NCBI RefSeq assembly: GCF_002929705.1
Contig: NZ_PJIN01000003.1
Coordinates: 62,001-126,000 of the forward strand
Direction of reading: 5' to 3'
Length of the DNA stretch: 64,000 bases
From: Arthrobacter sp. N199823
GTDB lineage: Bacteria; Actinomycetota; Actinomycetes; Actinomycetales; Micrococcaceae
The notes beneath the pieces are model-generated. The model worked only from the letters and a program-made list of their open reading frames with translations, did not search any database and was not told where the DNA came from. The position numbers and the translations under genes are program-made. Of the stretch, positions 25,167 to 34,013 are shown piece after piece; within the stretch, counting starts at the first letter, position 1; each line of letters opens with the position of its first letter.

Positions 25167-25687
25167 CTGTCCCCAGCGCACTAACTCGGGCCATTCTGGC
25201 ACTGGGCAGTAACTTGGGTGAACGGGAAGGCACACTGGCCAGCGCCGTCGCCGATCTCGTTGACCGCCCGGAGGTACGCCTCCAAAACGTTTCCCCCGTG
25301 GTGACCACCAAGGCTGTTGGCGGGCCGGAGGGTCAGCCGGATTTCTTGAACATGGTCATTGCCGTGGACACCACGTTGAGCCCCCGTGAACTGTTGGCCC
25401 ATTGCCAAGCGGTCGAATTGGCTCACCATCGCACGCGCGAGGTGCGCTGGGGTGCCCGTACTTTGGACGTCGACATCGTCAGCTATGGGGATGAGCGCAG
25501 CGACGATCCAGTCTTGACGCTGCCGCACCCGCGTGCCGCAGTGCGTGCCTTTGTGCTGTACCCGTGGTCGTTGATGGATCCCAACGCTACCCTGGCAGGG
25601 GAATCTGTGGCGGCCTTGGCTGCGCAGGCCCCGGACATGGCAGGTATTGTCCACGTCCTGGACGTGCCGCCAGCAGTAGTTCCGTAG
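25163..25687 (+). CDS. folK: 2-amino-4-hydroxy-6-hydroxymethyldihydropteridine diphosphokinase (HPPK)
   Basis: It transfers pyrophosphate from ATP to 6-hydroxymethyl-dihydropterin, feeding FolP. The 174-residue protein has LALGSNLGERE at the N-terminus and the HPPK signature RWGARTLDVDIVSYG with the two magnesium-binding aspartates, then LPHPRAAVRAFVL. The start overlaps folB by 4 bases. After it the run continues with DUF3180 and PH-domain genes 94 bases on. Confidence 0.96.
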   Translation: MTVPSALTRAILALGSNLGEREGTLASAVADLVDRPEVRLQNVSPVVTTKAVGGPEGQPDFLNMVIAVDTTLSPRELLAHCQAVELAHHRTREVRWGARTLDVDIVSYGDERSDDPVLTLPHPRAAVRAFVLYPWSLMDPNATLAGESVAALAAQAPDMAGIVHVLDVPPAVVP

Positions 25688-25781
25688 CAGGATCTTCGGA
25701 ACTTGTGTGCCCACAATTCCAAACGGCTAGAAAACCAGTACGGTTGAATGAGTAGTCCTCCAAGGAAGCGATGAGGCAACA

Positions 25782-26300
25782 ATGAGAAGCACAATGCGGA
25801 CCATCAGGCCCGCGTGGTTAGCAGCCGTGGGCATTGTCCTTGCGGCCGTCGGATGGGTGGCCACCTTGCTCACCTCCCGGGCCAGTTTGGCCCTGCCGGT
25901 GCTGCCGCTGAGCTCCCTCATCACCATGGCCTTGATAGCTGTGGTGTGTCTGGTTCTGGGTCTGCGGGTGCGGCGCTGGCGCGATGGCAACCGTGACAAG
26001 GCCTTTGATCCGCTCCTAGCTGCCCGCACGGTGGTTCTGGCCCAAGCCTGCGCCTATGCCGGTGCAGTGCTTTTCGGTTGGCATGCCGGAATTCTCATTA
26101 ACCAGATTCCCACGGTGTCCATGCGCAGCGATCTTTCCATCTTCTGGGTCATGGTTGCGCATATGGCCGGCGGCTTGGTGATGGTGGCCATTGGTGTCAT
26201 TGTTGAACGTTTTTGCAAGGTACCGCCGGAGGACAACGATCCCGGCACATCCAACAGCCGGCCCAAGCGTGATGGGCGCGGGGAGGAAGAATTTGCCTAA
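25782..26300 (+). CDS. DUF3180 four-helix membrane protein
   Basis: The 172-residue protein has four predicted membrane helices (about residues 9-27, 40-60, 83-103 and 122-143), a short basic loop between the second and third (RVRRWRDGNRDKA), and a hydrophilic Pro/Asp/Arg tail. It matches the DUF3180 family, which in actinobacteria almost always follows folK and has no assigned function. A ribosome-like GAGG lies just upstream. Its last 8 bases overlap the next gene. Confidence 0.85.
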   Translation: MRSTMRTIRPAWLAAVGIVLAAVGWVATLLTSRASLALPVLPLSSLITMALIAVVCLVLGLRVRRWRDGNRDKAFDPLLAARTVVLAQACAYAGAVLFGWHAGILINQIPTVSMRSDLSIFWVMVAHMAGGLVMVAIGVIVERFCKVPPEDNDPGTSNSRPKRDGRGEEEFA

Positions 26301-26814
26301 GTCACACAGCAGCCTCATTGATCCTGTCGGAGTGAATTTTCTGCCCGTCTCGAAGAAACTCATCACCGCCCGGTTCATCTCTGCCGGAATTGGTGCGTTC
26401 ATCTTCTTGGCCATCACCATGGTGCCCTTGATCCTGCATTTAATCGGGGTGTGGGCCGGCTACCCGGCCTGGCTGGCATGGGCTGCCCCGGCCGTTGTGG
26501 TGGTGATTGTCGGGTGGGAGATGCTTCTGATTCCACGGCAGGTGCGCGCCATTGGCTACGCCGAACGGGACGAAGACTTGCTGATCCGTGGTGGCATTCT
26601 GTTCCACAGGGTCATGGTGGTGCCCTACGGCCGCATGCAATACGTGGACGTCACCATGGGCCCGATTGAGCGGATGCTGGGCCTGAGTACCATCCACCTG
26701 CACACAGCTTCCCCGGGGACCAACGCGCTGCTCAATGGCCTCCCCGCAGCGGAGGCAGCCCGCCTGCGTGAACAGCTCACCGCCCGCGGTGAGGCAAAAT
26801 TGGCCGGCTTGTGA
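26293..26814 (+). CDS. PH-domain (bPH2, YdbS-like) membrane protein
   Basis: The protein has two adjacent membrane helices (about residues 28-50 and 56-76) followed by a bacterial PH-like domain with the typical VVPYGRMQYVDV and LGLSTIHLHTASPG pattern. YdbS-like proteins act in pairs with YdbT-like partners in envelope resistance; the mechanism is unknown. I choose TTG 26293 (LPKSHSS, 173 codons) because GGGAGGA lies immediately upstream; the earlier in-frame ATGs at 26272 or 26191 run inside DUF3180 without ribosome sites. The stop overlaps the next start (GTGA). Confidence 0.75.
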   Translation: MPKSHSSLIDPVGVNFLPVSKKLITARFISAGIGAFIFLAITMVPLILHLIGVWAGYPAWLAWAAPAVVVVIVGWEMLLIPRQVRAIGYAERDEDLLIRGGILFHRVMVVPYGRMQYVDVTMGPIERMLGLSTIHLHTASPGTNALLNGLPAAEAARLREQLTARGEAKLAGL

Positions 26815-28388
26815 GCGAGCGATTACCGCAGGATCCCGGAGCGCAGCAGGCAGCAAGTGCGGCTGAGGCTGCCCTACCGGAGCACGCTGAGACTGCCCCG
26901 GCTCCCGCTGCACCTTCCGTTCCGGCGCCCGCTGCGCCGGAGGGTTTCACCACAGATAGCGCCGATACCTGGCACCGCGTCCACCCGGTATCACCCTTGG
27001 TTCGGGGCTGGATCGCCGTGGCCGCCGTCATCTTCATCTTTGGCAGAAACTCCCTAGACTCGCTCTTCTCTGGTGGCTGGCAGGACGGCGAAGCCGTGAC
27101 CGGCGGGACACCGGTGCTGTTCATTCTGATCGTGGTGGGCTCCGCCGTCGTCATTTTCGGTGTGGCATTTTTCTTGTCCTGGCGTTTTACGCGCTATCAG
27201 GTCACCGATGAGAATGTGCACATCAACTCGGGTATCATTTTCCGCCAGCAGCGCCGTGCCCGCATTGACCGGGTGCAGGCCATTGACGTGATCCAGCCGC
27301 TCCTGGCTCGCGCCTTCGGGCTCGCCGAGCTGAAGTTTGACGTGGCAGACGGTGGGAAATCGGCCATCAAGCTCTCCTTCCTCAAGCTCGCGGAGGCCAA
27401 GCGGCTGCGTGCGGCGATTCTGGCGCGTGCCGCAGGCGTAACCATGGATCCGGATCAGCCCATGAACGTGCAAGAGGCGCCGGAAACTCAGCTGCTGGCT
27501 CTGCCACCTCGGCGAATCATTGGTGCCGCATTTTTTAGCAGCACCACAGTAGTGGCTGTGGTTTTCATTGCAGGAGCAGTTGTGGCCGTGACGCGAACTG
27601 GCGAGTTCGCCATTTTCCTCGGCTTTTTTCCGCTGTTCATCGGTGTCTTTGCTTCCTACTGGAAGACGATCACGAACGATCTGAACTTCCGCGTCGCCTC
27701 ATCGCCCGACGGCGTCCGGCTGCATTACGGTCTGTTGGAAACCCGGTCTCAGACCATTCCACCGGGTCGCGTCCAAGCTGTGAGTATTTCGCAGGGGCCA
27801 GTGTGGCGGCCCTTCGGCTGGTATCGCGTGCAGGTCAACGTGGCTGGCTATGGCGATGACAGCTCGGGCAGTTCCCGCAGTGTTGTCCTGCCCGTGGGCA
27901 CGGAGGCTGAAGTGATGGCCGTTTTGGGCCTGGTGTTCCCGGACCCAGGGGTGGAACGGCCCTTTGACGTGTTCGCGGCCGGCCTGCGCGGGGTGGGTGC
28001 CGATGAAGGATTTGTCCACTCGCCACGGGCGGCGCGTTGGGTTGACCCCATCTCCTGGCGTCACAACGCCTTCCGGGCAACGGCAACAGCGCTGCTGTGC
28101 CGCCGCGGCCGGTTCTTCCGCAGTTTGCAGGTGGTGCCGCACGAACGCACCCAATCGTTGGGATTGCGTCAGGGACCGCTCATGGCCCGCTTGGGTCTTG
28201 TGAACTTTGAACTGCATTCCACCGTGGGCCCAATCCGTCCAGGGGTGCATCATCTATCAACGGCCAACGGGCTAGAACTCTTCGATGAGCAATCAGCCCG
28301 CGCCGCAACGGCACGCCGCATCCAGCGCAGCGAAAAATGGCTGCAAGCGAAACAAACACTTCCGGAGGAACCACATCATGGCGATTAA
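26811..28388 (+). CDS. PH-domain (bPH2, YdbT-like) membrane protein with repeated domains
   Basis: The 525-residue partner of the preceding gene starts with an Ala/Pro-rich stretch of about 45 residues, then contains paired membrane helices (about 62-82 and 104-125; 232-253 and 255-277) and repeated bPH2 modules visible as RARIDRVQAIDVIQPLLARAFGLAEL, GRVQAVSISQGPVWRPFGW-type and HERTQSLGLRQGPLMARLGL segments, each shortened here in part. This layout is that of YdbT. The start is GTG 26811, overlapping the previous stop by 4 bases, so the two PH proteins are coupled and probably form one complex. The stop lies 11 bases inside the next gene. Confidence 0.82.
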   Translation: MSERLPQDPGAQQAASAAEAALPEHAETAPAPAAPSVPAPAAPEGFTTDSADTWHRVHPVSPLVRGWIAVAAVIFIFGRNSLDSLFSGGWQDGEAVTGGTPVLFILIVVGSAVVIFGVAFFLSWRFTRYQVTDENVHINSGIIFRQQRRARIDRVQAIDVIQPLLARAFGLAELKFDVADGGKSAIKLSFLKLAEAKRLRAAILARAAGVTMDPDQPMNVQEAPETQLLALPPRRIIGAAFFSSTTVVAVVFIAGAVVAVTRTGEFAIFLGFFPLFIGVFASYWKTITNDLNFRVASSPDGVRLHYGLLETRSQTIPPGRVQAVSISQGPVWRPFGWYRVQVNVAGYGDDSSGSSRSVVLPVGTEAEVMAVLGLVFPDPGVERPFDVFAAGLRGVGADEGFVHSPRAARWVDPISWRHNAFRATATALLCRRGRFFRSLQVVPHERTQSLGLRQGPLMARLGLVNFELHSTVGPIRPGVHHLSTANGLELFDEQSARAATARRIQRSEKWLQAKQTLPEEPHHGD

Positions 28389-29304
28389 GCCGGGCCGCCT
28401 TGGCATTGGAATCATTGGGGCGGGCAAGGTTGGTGCCGTCCTGGGTGCTGCGTTGCGCGGGGCTGGGCATGCCGTGGTGGGCGTTTCTGCGGTGTCCGAG
28501 GCCTCCCTGGACAGGGCAGAACTGTTGCTGCCAGGTGTTCCGATCCTTGACGTGGCGGACATTGTGGAGCGTTCGGAACTGGTCCTGTTGGCCGTCCCCG
28601 ATGATGCCCTGGCCGATCTCGTGAGCGGCCTTGGTGCTATGGGTGCTTGGCAGGCCGGTCAGCTGGTGGCGCACACCTCGGGACGATTCGGCACGGGGGT
28701 TCTAGCCCCGGTCAAGGCAGCTGGCGGCATTCCTTTGGCACTGCATCCGGCCATGACGTTCACCGGTATGAGTCTGGACCTGGCCCGCTTGTCCGACTGC
28801 TGCTTTGGCGTCACGGCGGATCCGGCCATGTTGCCCATCGCCCAGGCGTTGGTGGTTGAAATGGGTGCTGAGCCGGTGGTCATTGCCGAGGCCGACCGTG
28901 TTCTGTACCACGCCTCACTGGCGCATTCGGCGAACCATATGGTCACCCTGGTGGCTCAGGCAGCGCAGATTCTGACTGACATTGGCGTGGAATCCACCAG
29001 CCAGATGCTGGGGCCGCTGTTGCGTGCTGCCCTGGACAATGCGCTGATGTCGGGGGAGTCTGCCCTGACTGGTCCGGTGGCGCGCGGTGATGCCGGCACT
29101 GTGGCAGCTCATGCCGCCGCCCTGCGAGAGTACACACTGGACACCTCCTCCTCGGATGTGCTGGACGCCTACTTGGCCATGTCTGCCAGCACCGCAGCTC
29201 GGGCTGCCAAGCGGCGGATGCTTTCCGCGGAGGCGTATCTTGGTATTCAAGCGGCTTTGCTCAACGACGACGGCGATCCCAGCCCTGGCGCTCCCGTCAC
29301 GTAG
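28378..29304 (+). CDS. Rossmann-fold DUF2520 dehydrogenase-like protein
   Basis: The 308-residue protein begins with a dinucleotide-binding Rossmann motif [21 protein letters not shown], here shown as [13 protein letters not shown], followed by a helical C-terminal DUF2520 domain ([23 protein letters not shown]). It is of the F420-dependent NADP-reductase/ProC-like type and regularly precedes panC in actinobacteria, where a ketopantoate-reductase-like role has been suggested but is unproven. The ATG at 28378 is preceded by GGAGGAA at 7 bases, which decides against longer frames. Confidence 0.85.
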   Translation: MAIKPGRLGIGIIGAGKVGAVLGAALRGAGHAVVGVSAVSEASLDRAELLLPGVPILDVADIVERSELVLLAVPDDALADLVSGLGAMGAWQAGQLVAHTSGRFGTGVLAPVKAAGGIPLALHPAMTFTGMSLDLARLSDCCFGVTADPAMLPIAQALVVEMGAEPVVIAEADRVLYHASLAHSANHMVTLVAQAAQILTDIGVESTSQMLGPLLRAALDNALMSGESALTGPVARGDAGTVAAHAAALREYTLDTSSSDVLDAYLAMSASTAARAAKRRMLSAEAYLGIQAALLNDDGDPSPGAPVT

Positions 29305-29371
29305 ACGGGCTTGGCGCGCAGAACAAATTTCGCACAGAATACATTTTTTAGCAGTGAAGAGAGTGAAGAAC

Positions 29372-30346
29372 ATGAGCACCCTACTGGTGACGACGATTGC
29401 CGAACTACGGGAAAAGTCAGGGGCCCTGTTACGCCTGCGAGCAGCGCAGCATGGCCAGGACAGTCAGGATGCAGGCCGCCAGCCCGGCACCCTGGGCTTG
29501 GTGCCCACCATGGGCGCCTTGCACCACGGCCATGCAACCTTGGCACGCACTGCTGTAGCGGAAAACTCGGTGGTGGTGGCCAGCGTGTTCGTCAACCCGC
29601 TGCAGTTCGGTGACGCCTCGGATCTGGCACGCTACCCCCGCACCACGGATGAGGATCTGGCCTTGCTCAGCGAGGCTGGGGTGGACTTCATGTTTGCCCC
29701 GAGGGTTCAGGAGATGTACCCGGACGGTGAACCCATGGTGCGGGTCACGGCGGGAGCGATGGGCAACTTGTATGAGGGTGCCTCGCGCCCAGGGCACTTT
29801 GACGGTGCCCTCACCGTGGTGGCGAAGTTGCTGCACACAGCCATGCCCGACGGCGGGCTGGCGTACCAGGCTGCTGCCTCCGAAGATTTGCTCGGGGATG
29901 TTGTTTTTCGCCCTGCCTACCGGGCCTATTTCGGCCAGAAGGACGCTCAACAGCTGACTTTGGTCCGCAAGATGGTGGCTGACCTGAACTTCCCGGTAGA
30001 CATTGTGGCTGTCCCCACGGTCCGCGACGAGGACGGGTTGGCTCTCTCCAGCAGGAACCGTTTCCTGTCAGCGCAAGAGCGGGAATCAGCACTGGTTCTC
30101 TCGCGTGCCCTGCGACTCCTGAAAAGCCGGGCCGACGCCCACGAACCACTCGACATTGCCTCGGCTCAGGCACTCGTGGACAGTGCCCCGGGAGTGGAAC
30201 TGGACTACCTGGAAGTGGTTGATCCGCTGACGCTCCAGGTTCGTGCGGAAAATTGTCAAGACACCCCGTTCACAGGGGAAGCGCTGGTCCTGGTGGCCGC
30301 CAAGGTGGGTCCGGTGCGGCTCATCGACAACATCCCGCTGGGCTGA
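29372..30346 (+). CDS. panC: pantothenate synthetase (pantoate-beta-alanine ligase)
   Basis: It condenses pantoate and beta-alanine with ATP to pantothenate, the coenzyme A precursor. The 324-residue nucleotidyltransferase has [10 protein letters not shown] (the HxGH ATP motif), [20 protein letters not shown] and the [12 protein letters not shown] loop that includes the KMSKS-like segment. The ATG 29372 matches the usual family start; upstream in-frame GTG codons add only a few residues. panB and panD are not in the window. It is convergent with the ribokinase gene; a strong hairpin separates them. Confidence 0.95.
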   Translation: MSTLLVTTIAELREKSGALLRLRAAQHGQDSQDAGRQPGTLGLVPTMGALHHGHATLARTAVAENSVVVASVFVNPLQFGDASDLARYPRTTDEDLALLSEAGVDFMFAPRVQEMYPDGEPMVRVTAGAMGNLYEGASRPGHFDGALTVVAKLLHTAMPDGGLAYQAAASEDLLGDVVFRPAYRAYFGQKDAQQLTLVRKMVADLNFPVDIVAVPTVRDEDGLALSSRNRFLSAQERESALVLSRALRLLKSRADAHEPLDIASAQALVDSAPGVELDYLEVVDPLTLQVRAENCQDTPFTGEALVLVAAKVGPVRLIDNIPLG

Positions 30347-30417
30347 GCCACGCCTGCTATCAACAGGTAGCGTGCCCGTGCTCTCCCACAGATGACGTTG
30401 AAGCTGCGCTTGGTCAA

Positions 30418-30460
30418 GCCAGAACCGTGCGCTGCTCCAAGAGCTGCGCACGGTTCTGGC
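30418..30460. terminator. 20-bp hairpin between convergent panC and ribokinase genes
   Basis: The arms 30418-30437 and 30441-30460 pair over 19 of 20 positions with a 3-base loop. It is symmetrical in position between two convergent gene ends, so it can serve both directions. No long T-run follows. Confidence 0.75.
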
Positions 30461-30495
30461 CTAACGGGGTGCAGGAGCAAAGCTGCTCCGCTACC

Positions 30496-31443
30496 TCAGC
30501 TGGATTGCGCGGCGGAAAGCAGCGCCGTCACATCCTCCAAAAGCGGGTAAGCAGCCTGCGTGCCGCGCTTAGTGGTGGCCAGTGCGGCTGCCACAGACGC
30601 CTGCCGAGCAGCGTCCACGAGCGAATCGCCCGCAGCCAAGCGGGCCGCCACGGCCCCTGTGAAGGCGTCGCCGGCGCCTGTGGTGTCCACGGCGTGGACC
30701 TTTGTTGGGGCAATCAGTACGGCTGGGTGGGCCATGTTGGTGGAATCCAGCACCACTGAACCGTCGGCACCGAGCGTCACCAGCACCTTGCTCAGGCCGC
30801 GCGCAGCGAAACGTGCAATGGCGCCGTGCCAAGCGTCCGCCGGTGCACCGGAGACCGGCATGGCAAAACCGTCAAGGAATGCCGAGGCCTCGTGGGCGTT
30901 GACCAGCAACACATCCACCAGCTGCGCCAACTCCTCGGCGATGGGAGCGTAAGGGGAGAGGTTCAACAAGACTGTAGCTCCGGCGTCGTGCCCTGTTTGT
31001 GCAGCGGCCAGCACAGTCTCCGGGGCTACCTCCAAACACAGGCAGAGAACAGCGGCGCCGGCAAACACTGCCGGATCCATGTGGGTGGGCAGGAGCGTGG
31101 CGTTGGCACCAGCTGAAATGATGATGGTGTTCTCGCCCTGGGCATCGACAGAAATGACGGCGACGCCGGTGGGCTCGGTGACGCGCCGGACGTGTTCGGT
31201 ATTGACACCCGAACTGGCAGCGGAAGCCAGCAGCATCTCGCCGTTGGCATCCTCGCCCACCGCGCCGAGGAGGGTAACCTGACCGCCCAGCCGGGCCGCC
31301 GCAACAGCCTGGTTGGCGCTCTTGCCGCCCGGATTGACCGAAAAACCATTGCCGTGCAGCGTTTCGCCGGGGTTGGGCAACCTGTCGGAGTAGATGGTCA
31401 GATCGGCATTGAGGGAGCCGGCAACAACAATTTTGGCACTCAT
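30496..31443 (-). CDS. rbsK: ribokinase of the uridine/ribonucleoside operon
   Basis: The 315-residue PfkB-family kinase phosphorylates ribose to ribose 5-phosphate. Signature 1 is seen in NPGGKSANQAVAAARLG and signature 2 in DTTGAGDAFTGAVAARL, which carries the catalytic Asp. It is the third gene of an operon whose earlier products import and hydrolyse nucleosides, so its ribose comes from nucleoside cleavage. Its ATG overlaps the permease stop by 4 bases (ATGA). The arrangement parallels rbsK1 in the uridine operon of Corynebacterium glutamicum. Confidence 0.92.
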   Translation of the reverse strand: MSAKIVVAGSLNADLTIYSDRLPNPGETLHGNGFSVNPGGKSANQAVAAARLGGQVTLLGAVGEDANGEMLLASAASSGVNTEHVRRVTEPTGVAVISVDAQGENTIIISAGANATLLPTHMDPAVFAGAAVLCLCLEVAPETVLAAAQTGHDAGATVLLNLSPYAPIAEELAQLVDVLLVNAHEASAFLDGFAMPVSGAPADAWHGAIARFAARGLSKVLVTLGADGSVVLDSTNMAHPAVLIAPTKVHAVDTTGAGDAFTGAVAARLAAGDSLVDAARQASVAAALATTKRGTQAAYPLLEDVTALLSAAQSS

Positions 31444-32873
31444 GGCGCAACCTCCGCGTCAATAGGTTTGGGCACCAACAGCGAGGCCGCAAGAGCTGCG
31501 CCGGTGAGAGCCAAAGCCACGATTACAACAGTCAAGTAGGAGCCGTGGCCGCCCAGCGGGGCCGTGGCCACCAGAATGGCCGGCAGGACCAAGAAGCTGA
31601 GTCCGGCACCGAGGTTGAAGGCGCCGGCGTTCATGCCCGGCAGGAATCCAGGATTTCCAGCCGGAGACAGGACCACACCAAGGCCGTTGAGCATGATGTT
31701 CACAGTACCGGCGTACATGATGCCCAACAACACGGTGCCGGCGATCATCCAGCCCAGGCTGTGGAGCCCCAGGAAGCCGATGACGGCCAGTGCCGCCATA
31801 CTGCCCAGCAGCCCCACCCGCAACATCATGGTGTAGCCAATGACAGGCGCCAGCCGACCTGTGAAGGGGCCAAAGAGCCAGCCCAGCAGCGCGTAGGGCG
31901 TCAGGATCAGCAAGCTCATCTGCGTGGCGCCAATACCAAAACCGGGGTCAGTGGCCTGCACAAACGCGGGAACTATGCCGTTGATGACGGCGAAAATGCC
32001 TGTCATGGTCAAGGTGGTGGTCAGTAACGGAGCCCAGGTGGAGCGCTGGCGCAGGTGCACAATCTCAACCATGGGATGTGAGGAGACTTTTTCCACGCGC
32101 CAGAAAGCCATGAAAGCGAGCACGGCCACCAGAGCCAAAGCCAAGGAGGAAACAAGCGGAACAGTGGTGATGCCGCCCACCAACTTGGTGGCTTCATTGA
32201 GGGCAGTGAGCAGGGCGCCCACGGCAATGACAATAAAGAACACACCCAGCCAGTCCATCTTGGTGCCCTCGCCGGGCTTGGATTCCCCGGCGAGGAACAC
32301 GATCAGCACAGTGGCGATTGCGGCAATGACCACCATGAGCCAGAAGATGCTGCGGAAGCCAAAGTGCTCGGCAAAGTAGCCGCCCACAAAGGAGTCAATG
32401 CCGGCAATGCCTCCGTTGACGGCGGTGACCAGGCCCATGAGGGCGCCGTACTTCTTGGGATCCTTCACAGCGGAGTGAAGCATGATCAGGCAGAGCGGAA
32501 CCGTGGGGCCGCTGACTCCCTGGATGATGCGTCCCACAAAGAGCCAGGTGATGTCAGGTGCCATGGCGGAAATGATGGAGCCGAGGCCCATCATGACCAT
32601 CATGCCGATGAGCACCTTCTTGCGGCCAATGATGTCGCTCAGGCGCGGCAGGAACAGGGAGAAGACAGCGGCAGCGGTGAAGAACCAGGTCTGCGACAGG
32701 CCAATGGAGGCCTGACTGGCGTTGAGTTCCTCGCCCATCGTGACAAGCGCGGGGCTGAGCATGGAGGCGTTGAGCTGGAAGGCCACGCAGGCCGTCAGTA
32801 GCGCCACCATCAAGGCGGTGATGTTGCCGGGTTTGCGCAGCAGCCCGGACTGCGAGGTTGCGGAGGTGCTCAC
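31440..32873 (-). CDS. uriT: MFS nucleoside (uridine) permease
   Basis: The 477-residue protein has about 14 hydrophobic helices and the MFS loop motif with RLSDIIGRKKVLI between helices 2 and 3, placing it near the drug/H+ antiporter-like groups. Its position, coupled by 4-base overlaps between a nucleoside hydrolase and a ribokinase and near a LacI regulator, argues for nucleoside uptake, as for UriT in Corynebacterium. The substrate is inferred from context only. The start is GTG 32873. Confidence 0.82.
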   Translation of the reverse strand: MSTSATSQSGLLRKPGNITALMVALLTACVAFQLNASMLSPALVTMGEELNASQASIGLSQTWFFTAAAVFSLFLPRLSDIIGRKKVLIGMMVMMGLGSIISAMAPDITWLFVGRIIQGVSGPTVPLCLIMLHSAVKDPKKYGALMGLVTAVNGGIAGIDSFVGGYFAEHFGFRSIFWLMVVIAAIATVLIVFLAGESKPGEGTKMDWLGVFFIVIAVGALLTALNEATKLVGGITTVPLVSSLALALVAVLAFMAFWRVEKVSSHPMVEIVHLRQRSTWAPLLTTTLTMTGIFAVINGIVPAFVQATDPGFGIGATQMSLLILTPYALLGWLFGPFTGRLAPVIGYTMMLRVGLLGSMAALAVIGFLGLHSLGWMIAGTVLLGIMYAGTVNIMLNGLGVVLSPAGNPGFLPGMNAGAFNLGAGLSFLVLPAILVATAPLGGHGSYLTVVIVALALTGAALAASLLVPKPIDAEVAP

Positions 32874-33844
32874 GCGTCGACCTCACCAATGCGAACGAGT
32901 GCGTCGGTGACCATGTTCCAGAACTTCGCATGATCCAGCGTCACGGCTACGGAGGTCTTGCAGTCGGCGGGGGCGGGGGCGCGGAAATCGGCCACGGTCA
33001 TGCCAAGGGTCAGCGTCCCGGTGAGCTCAATGTCTACCGGAACCTTCTGGGTGGTCATGACGGTGGGGTCAATGACATAGGCGACTGCGCACGGGTCATG
33101 AACCGGCGGGAAGTCAAAGCCCTGGGCATCCTTGTACGTCTTGGCGAAGAAGTCCATGAGCTCCATGACGAACTTGGCCGGCTTGGTGCCTACGGCCTCA
33201 ATGGCGGCAACAACCTCATCGGTGGCCAGCGCCTGGTGAGTCAGGTCGAGGCCCACCATGACAACGTCCCAACCTGCGTTGAACACAATGTGCGCGGCTT
33301 CGGGATCGATCTTGATATTGAATTCGGCCACGGGGCTCCAATTGCCCACGTGGTAGCCGCCGCCCATGAGCACGACTTCCTTCACGCGTTCAACAATGCG
33401 CGGTTCCTTGCGGGCGGCCATGGCGATGTTGGTCAGTCCGGCCGTGGGCACCAAGGTGATGGTGCCGGGTTCATGGGACATCACGAGCTCAATGATGAGG
33501 TCGACGGCGTGGCGGGGGTCGAGTTCGATCGTGGACTCGGGCTGTTCCGGGCCATCCATGCCGCTTTCACCATGGATGTCCGGCGCGGTGACAATCTCGC
33601 GCACCAAGGGGCGGTCGCAGCCTGCGGCAAAGGGGACGCCGGTGATGCCGGCAATGGTTCCAACGCTGAGGGCGTTGCGGGTGACCTTTTCAAGTGTCTG
33701 GTTACCCACCACTGTGGTCACGGCAAGCAATTCGATGTTGGGATTGCCGTGGGCCAAGAGCAAGGCCACCGCATCGTCATGCCCGGGATCGCAGTCAAGA
33801 ATGATCTTGCGGGGCGCGGTGGCGGGGGCGTTGTGCTGTTCCAT
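32870..33844 (-). CDS. uriH: inosine/uridine-preferring nucleoside hydrolase
   Basis: It cleaves ribonucleosides to base and ribose. The 324-residue protein has the calcium-binding DCDPGHDDA cluster at its N-terminus that defines the nucleoside hydrolase fold, the conserved HGESGMDGP segment (substrate loop), and a C-terminal active-site Asp in FPPVHDPCAVAYV. ATG 33844 is the family-type start, with GGAGAAG upstream; the frame extending to 33919 adds a Pro/Arg-rich tail and would run towards the operators. It is the first gene of the uridine operon. Confidence 0.92.
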   Translation of the reverse strand: MEQHNAPATAPRKIILDCDPGHDDAVALLLAHGNPNIELLAVTTVVGNQTLEKVTRNALSVGTIAGITGVPFAAGCDRPLVREIVTAPDIHGESGMDGPEQPESTIELDPRHAVDLIIELVMSHEPGTITLVPTAGLTNIAMAARKEPRIVERVKEVVLMGGGYHVGNWSPVAEFNIKIDPEAAHIVFNAGWDVVMVGLDLTHQALATDEVVAAIEAVGTKPAKFVMELMDFFAKTYKDAQGFDFPPVHDPCAVAYVIDPTVMTTQKVPVDIELTGTLTLGMTVADFRAPAPADCKTSVAVTLDHAKFWNMVTDALVRIGEVDA

Positions 33845-33930
33845 ATTTTTTTCTTCTCCACGTCGTTGGGGCGGCTCCGGAGTTTCCCGGCGAGGCACGG
33901 TAACCAAGTGTGGCACCACACCATGTCAAC

Positions 33931-33966
33931 GTCAAGCGCTTAACGTGATTTTCGTCAAGCGCTTGA
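33931..33966. promoter_or_regulatory. two LacI-type operators between uriH and the regulator gene
   Basis: A perfect 12-bp palindrome TCAAGCGCTTGA lies at 33955-33966 and a near copy (GTCAAGCGCTTAAC, one mismatched pair) at 33931-33944, their centres 23 bp apart, about two helical turns. The central AAGCGCTT is the classic core of LacI/GalR-family sites. Both lie between the divergent uriH and regulator starts, so repression of both genes is likely. Confidence 0.8.
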
Positions 33967-34013
33967 TCCGTTGTGGTTGCGGTGATCTTCCTCGGCGCCG
34001 GTACGATCGATCC

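Noticed and set aside
33366..34013. Long upstream extension of the LacI-family regulator
   Set aside because: It is antisense to uriH and crosses the operators; the helix-turn-helix begins shortly after ATG 34014 as in the family.
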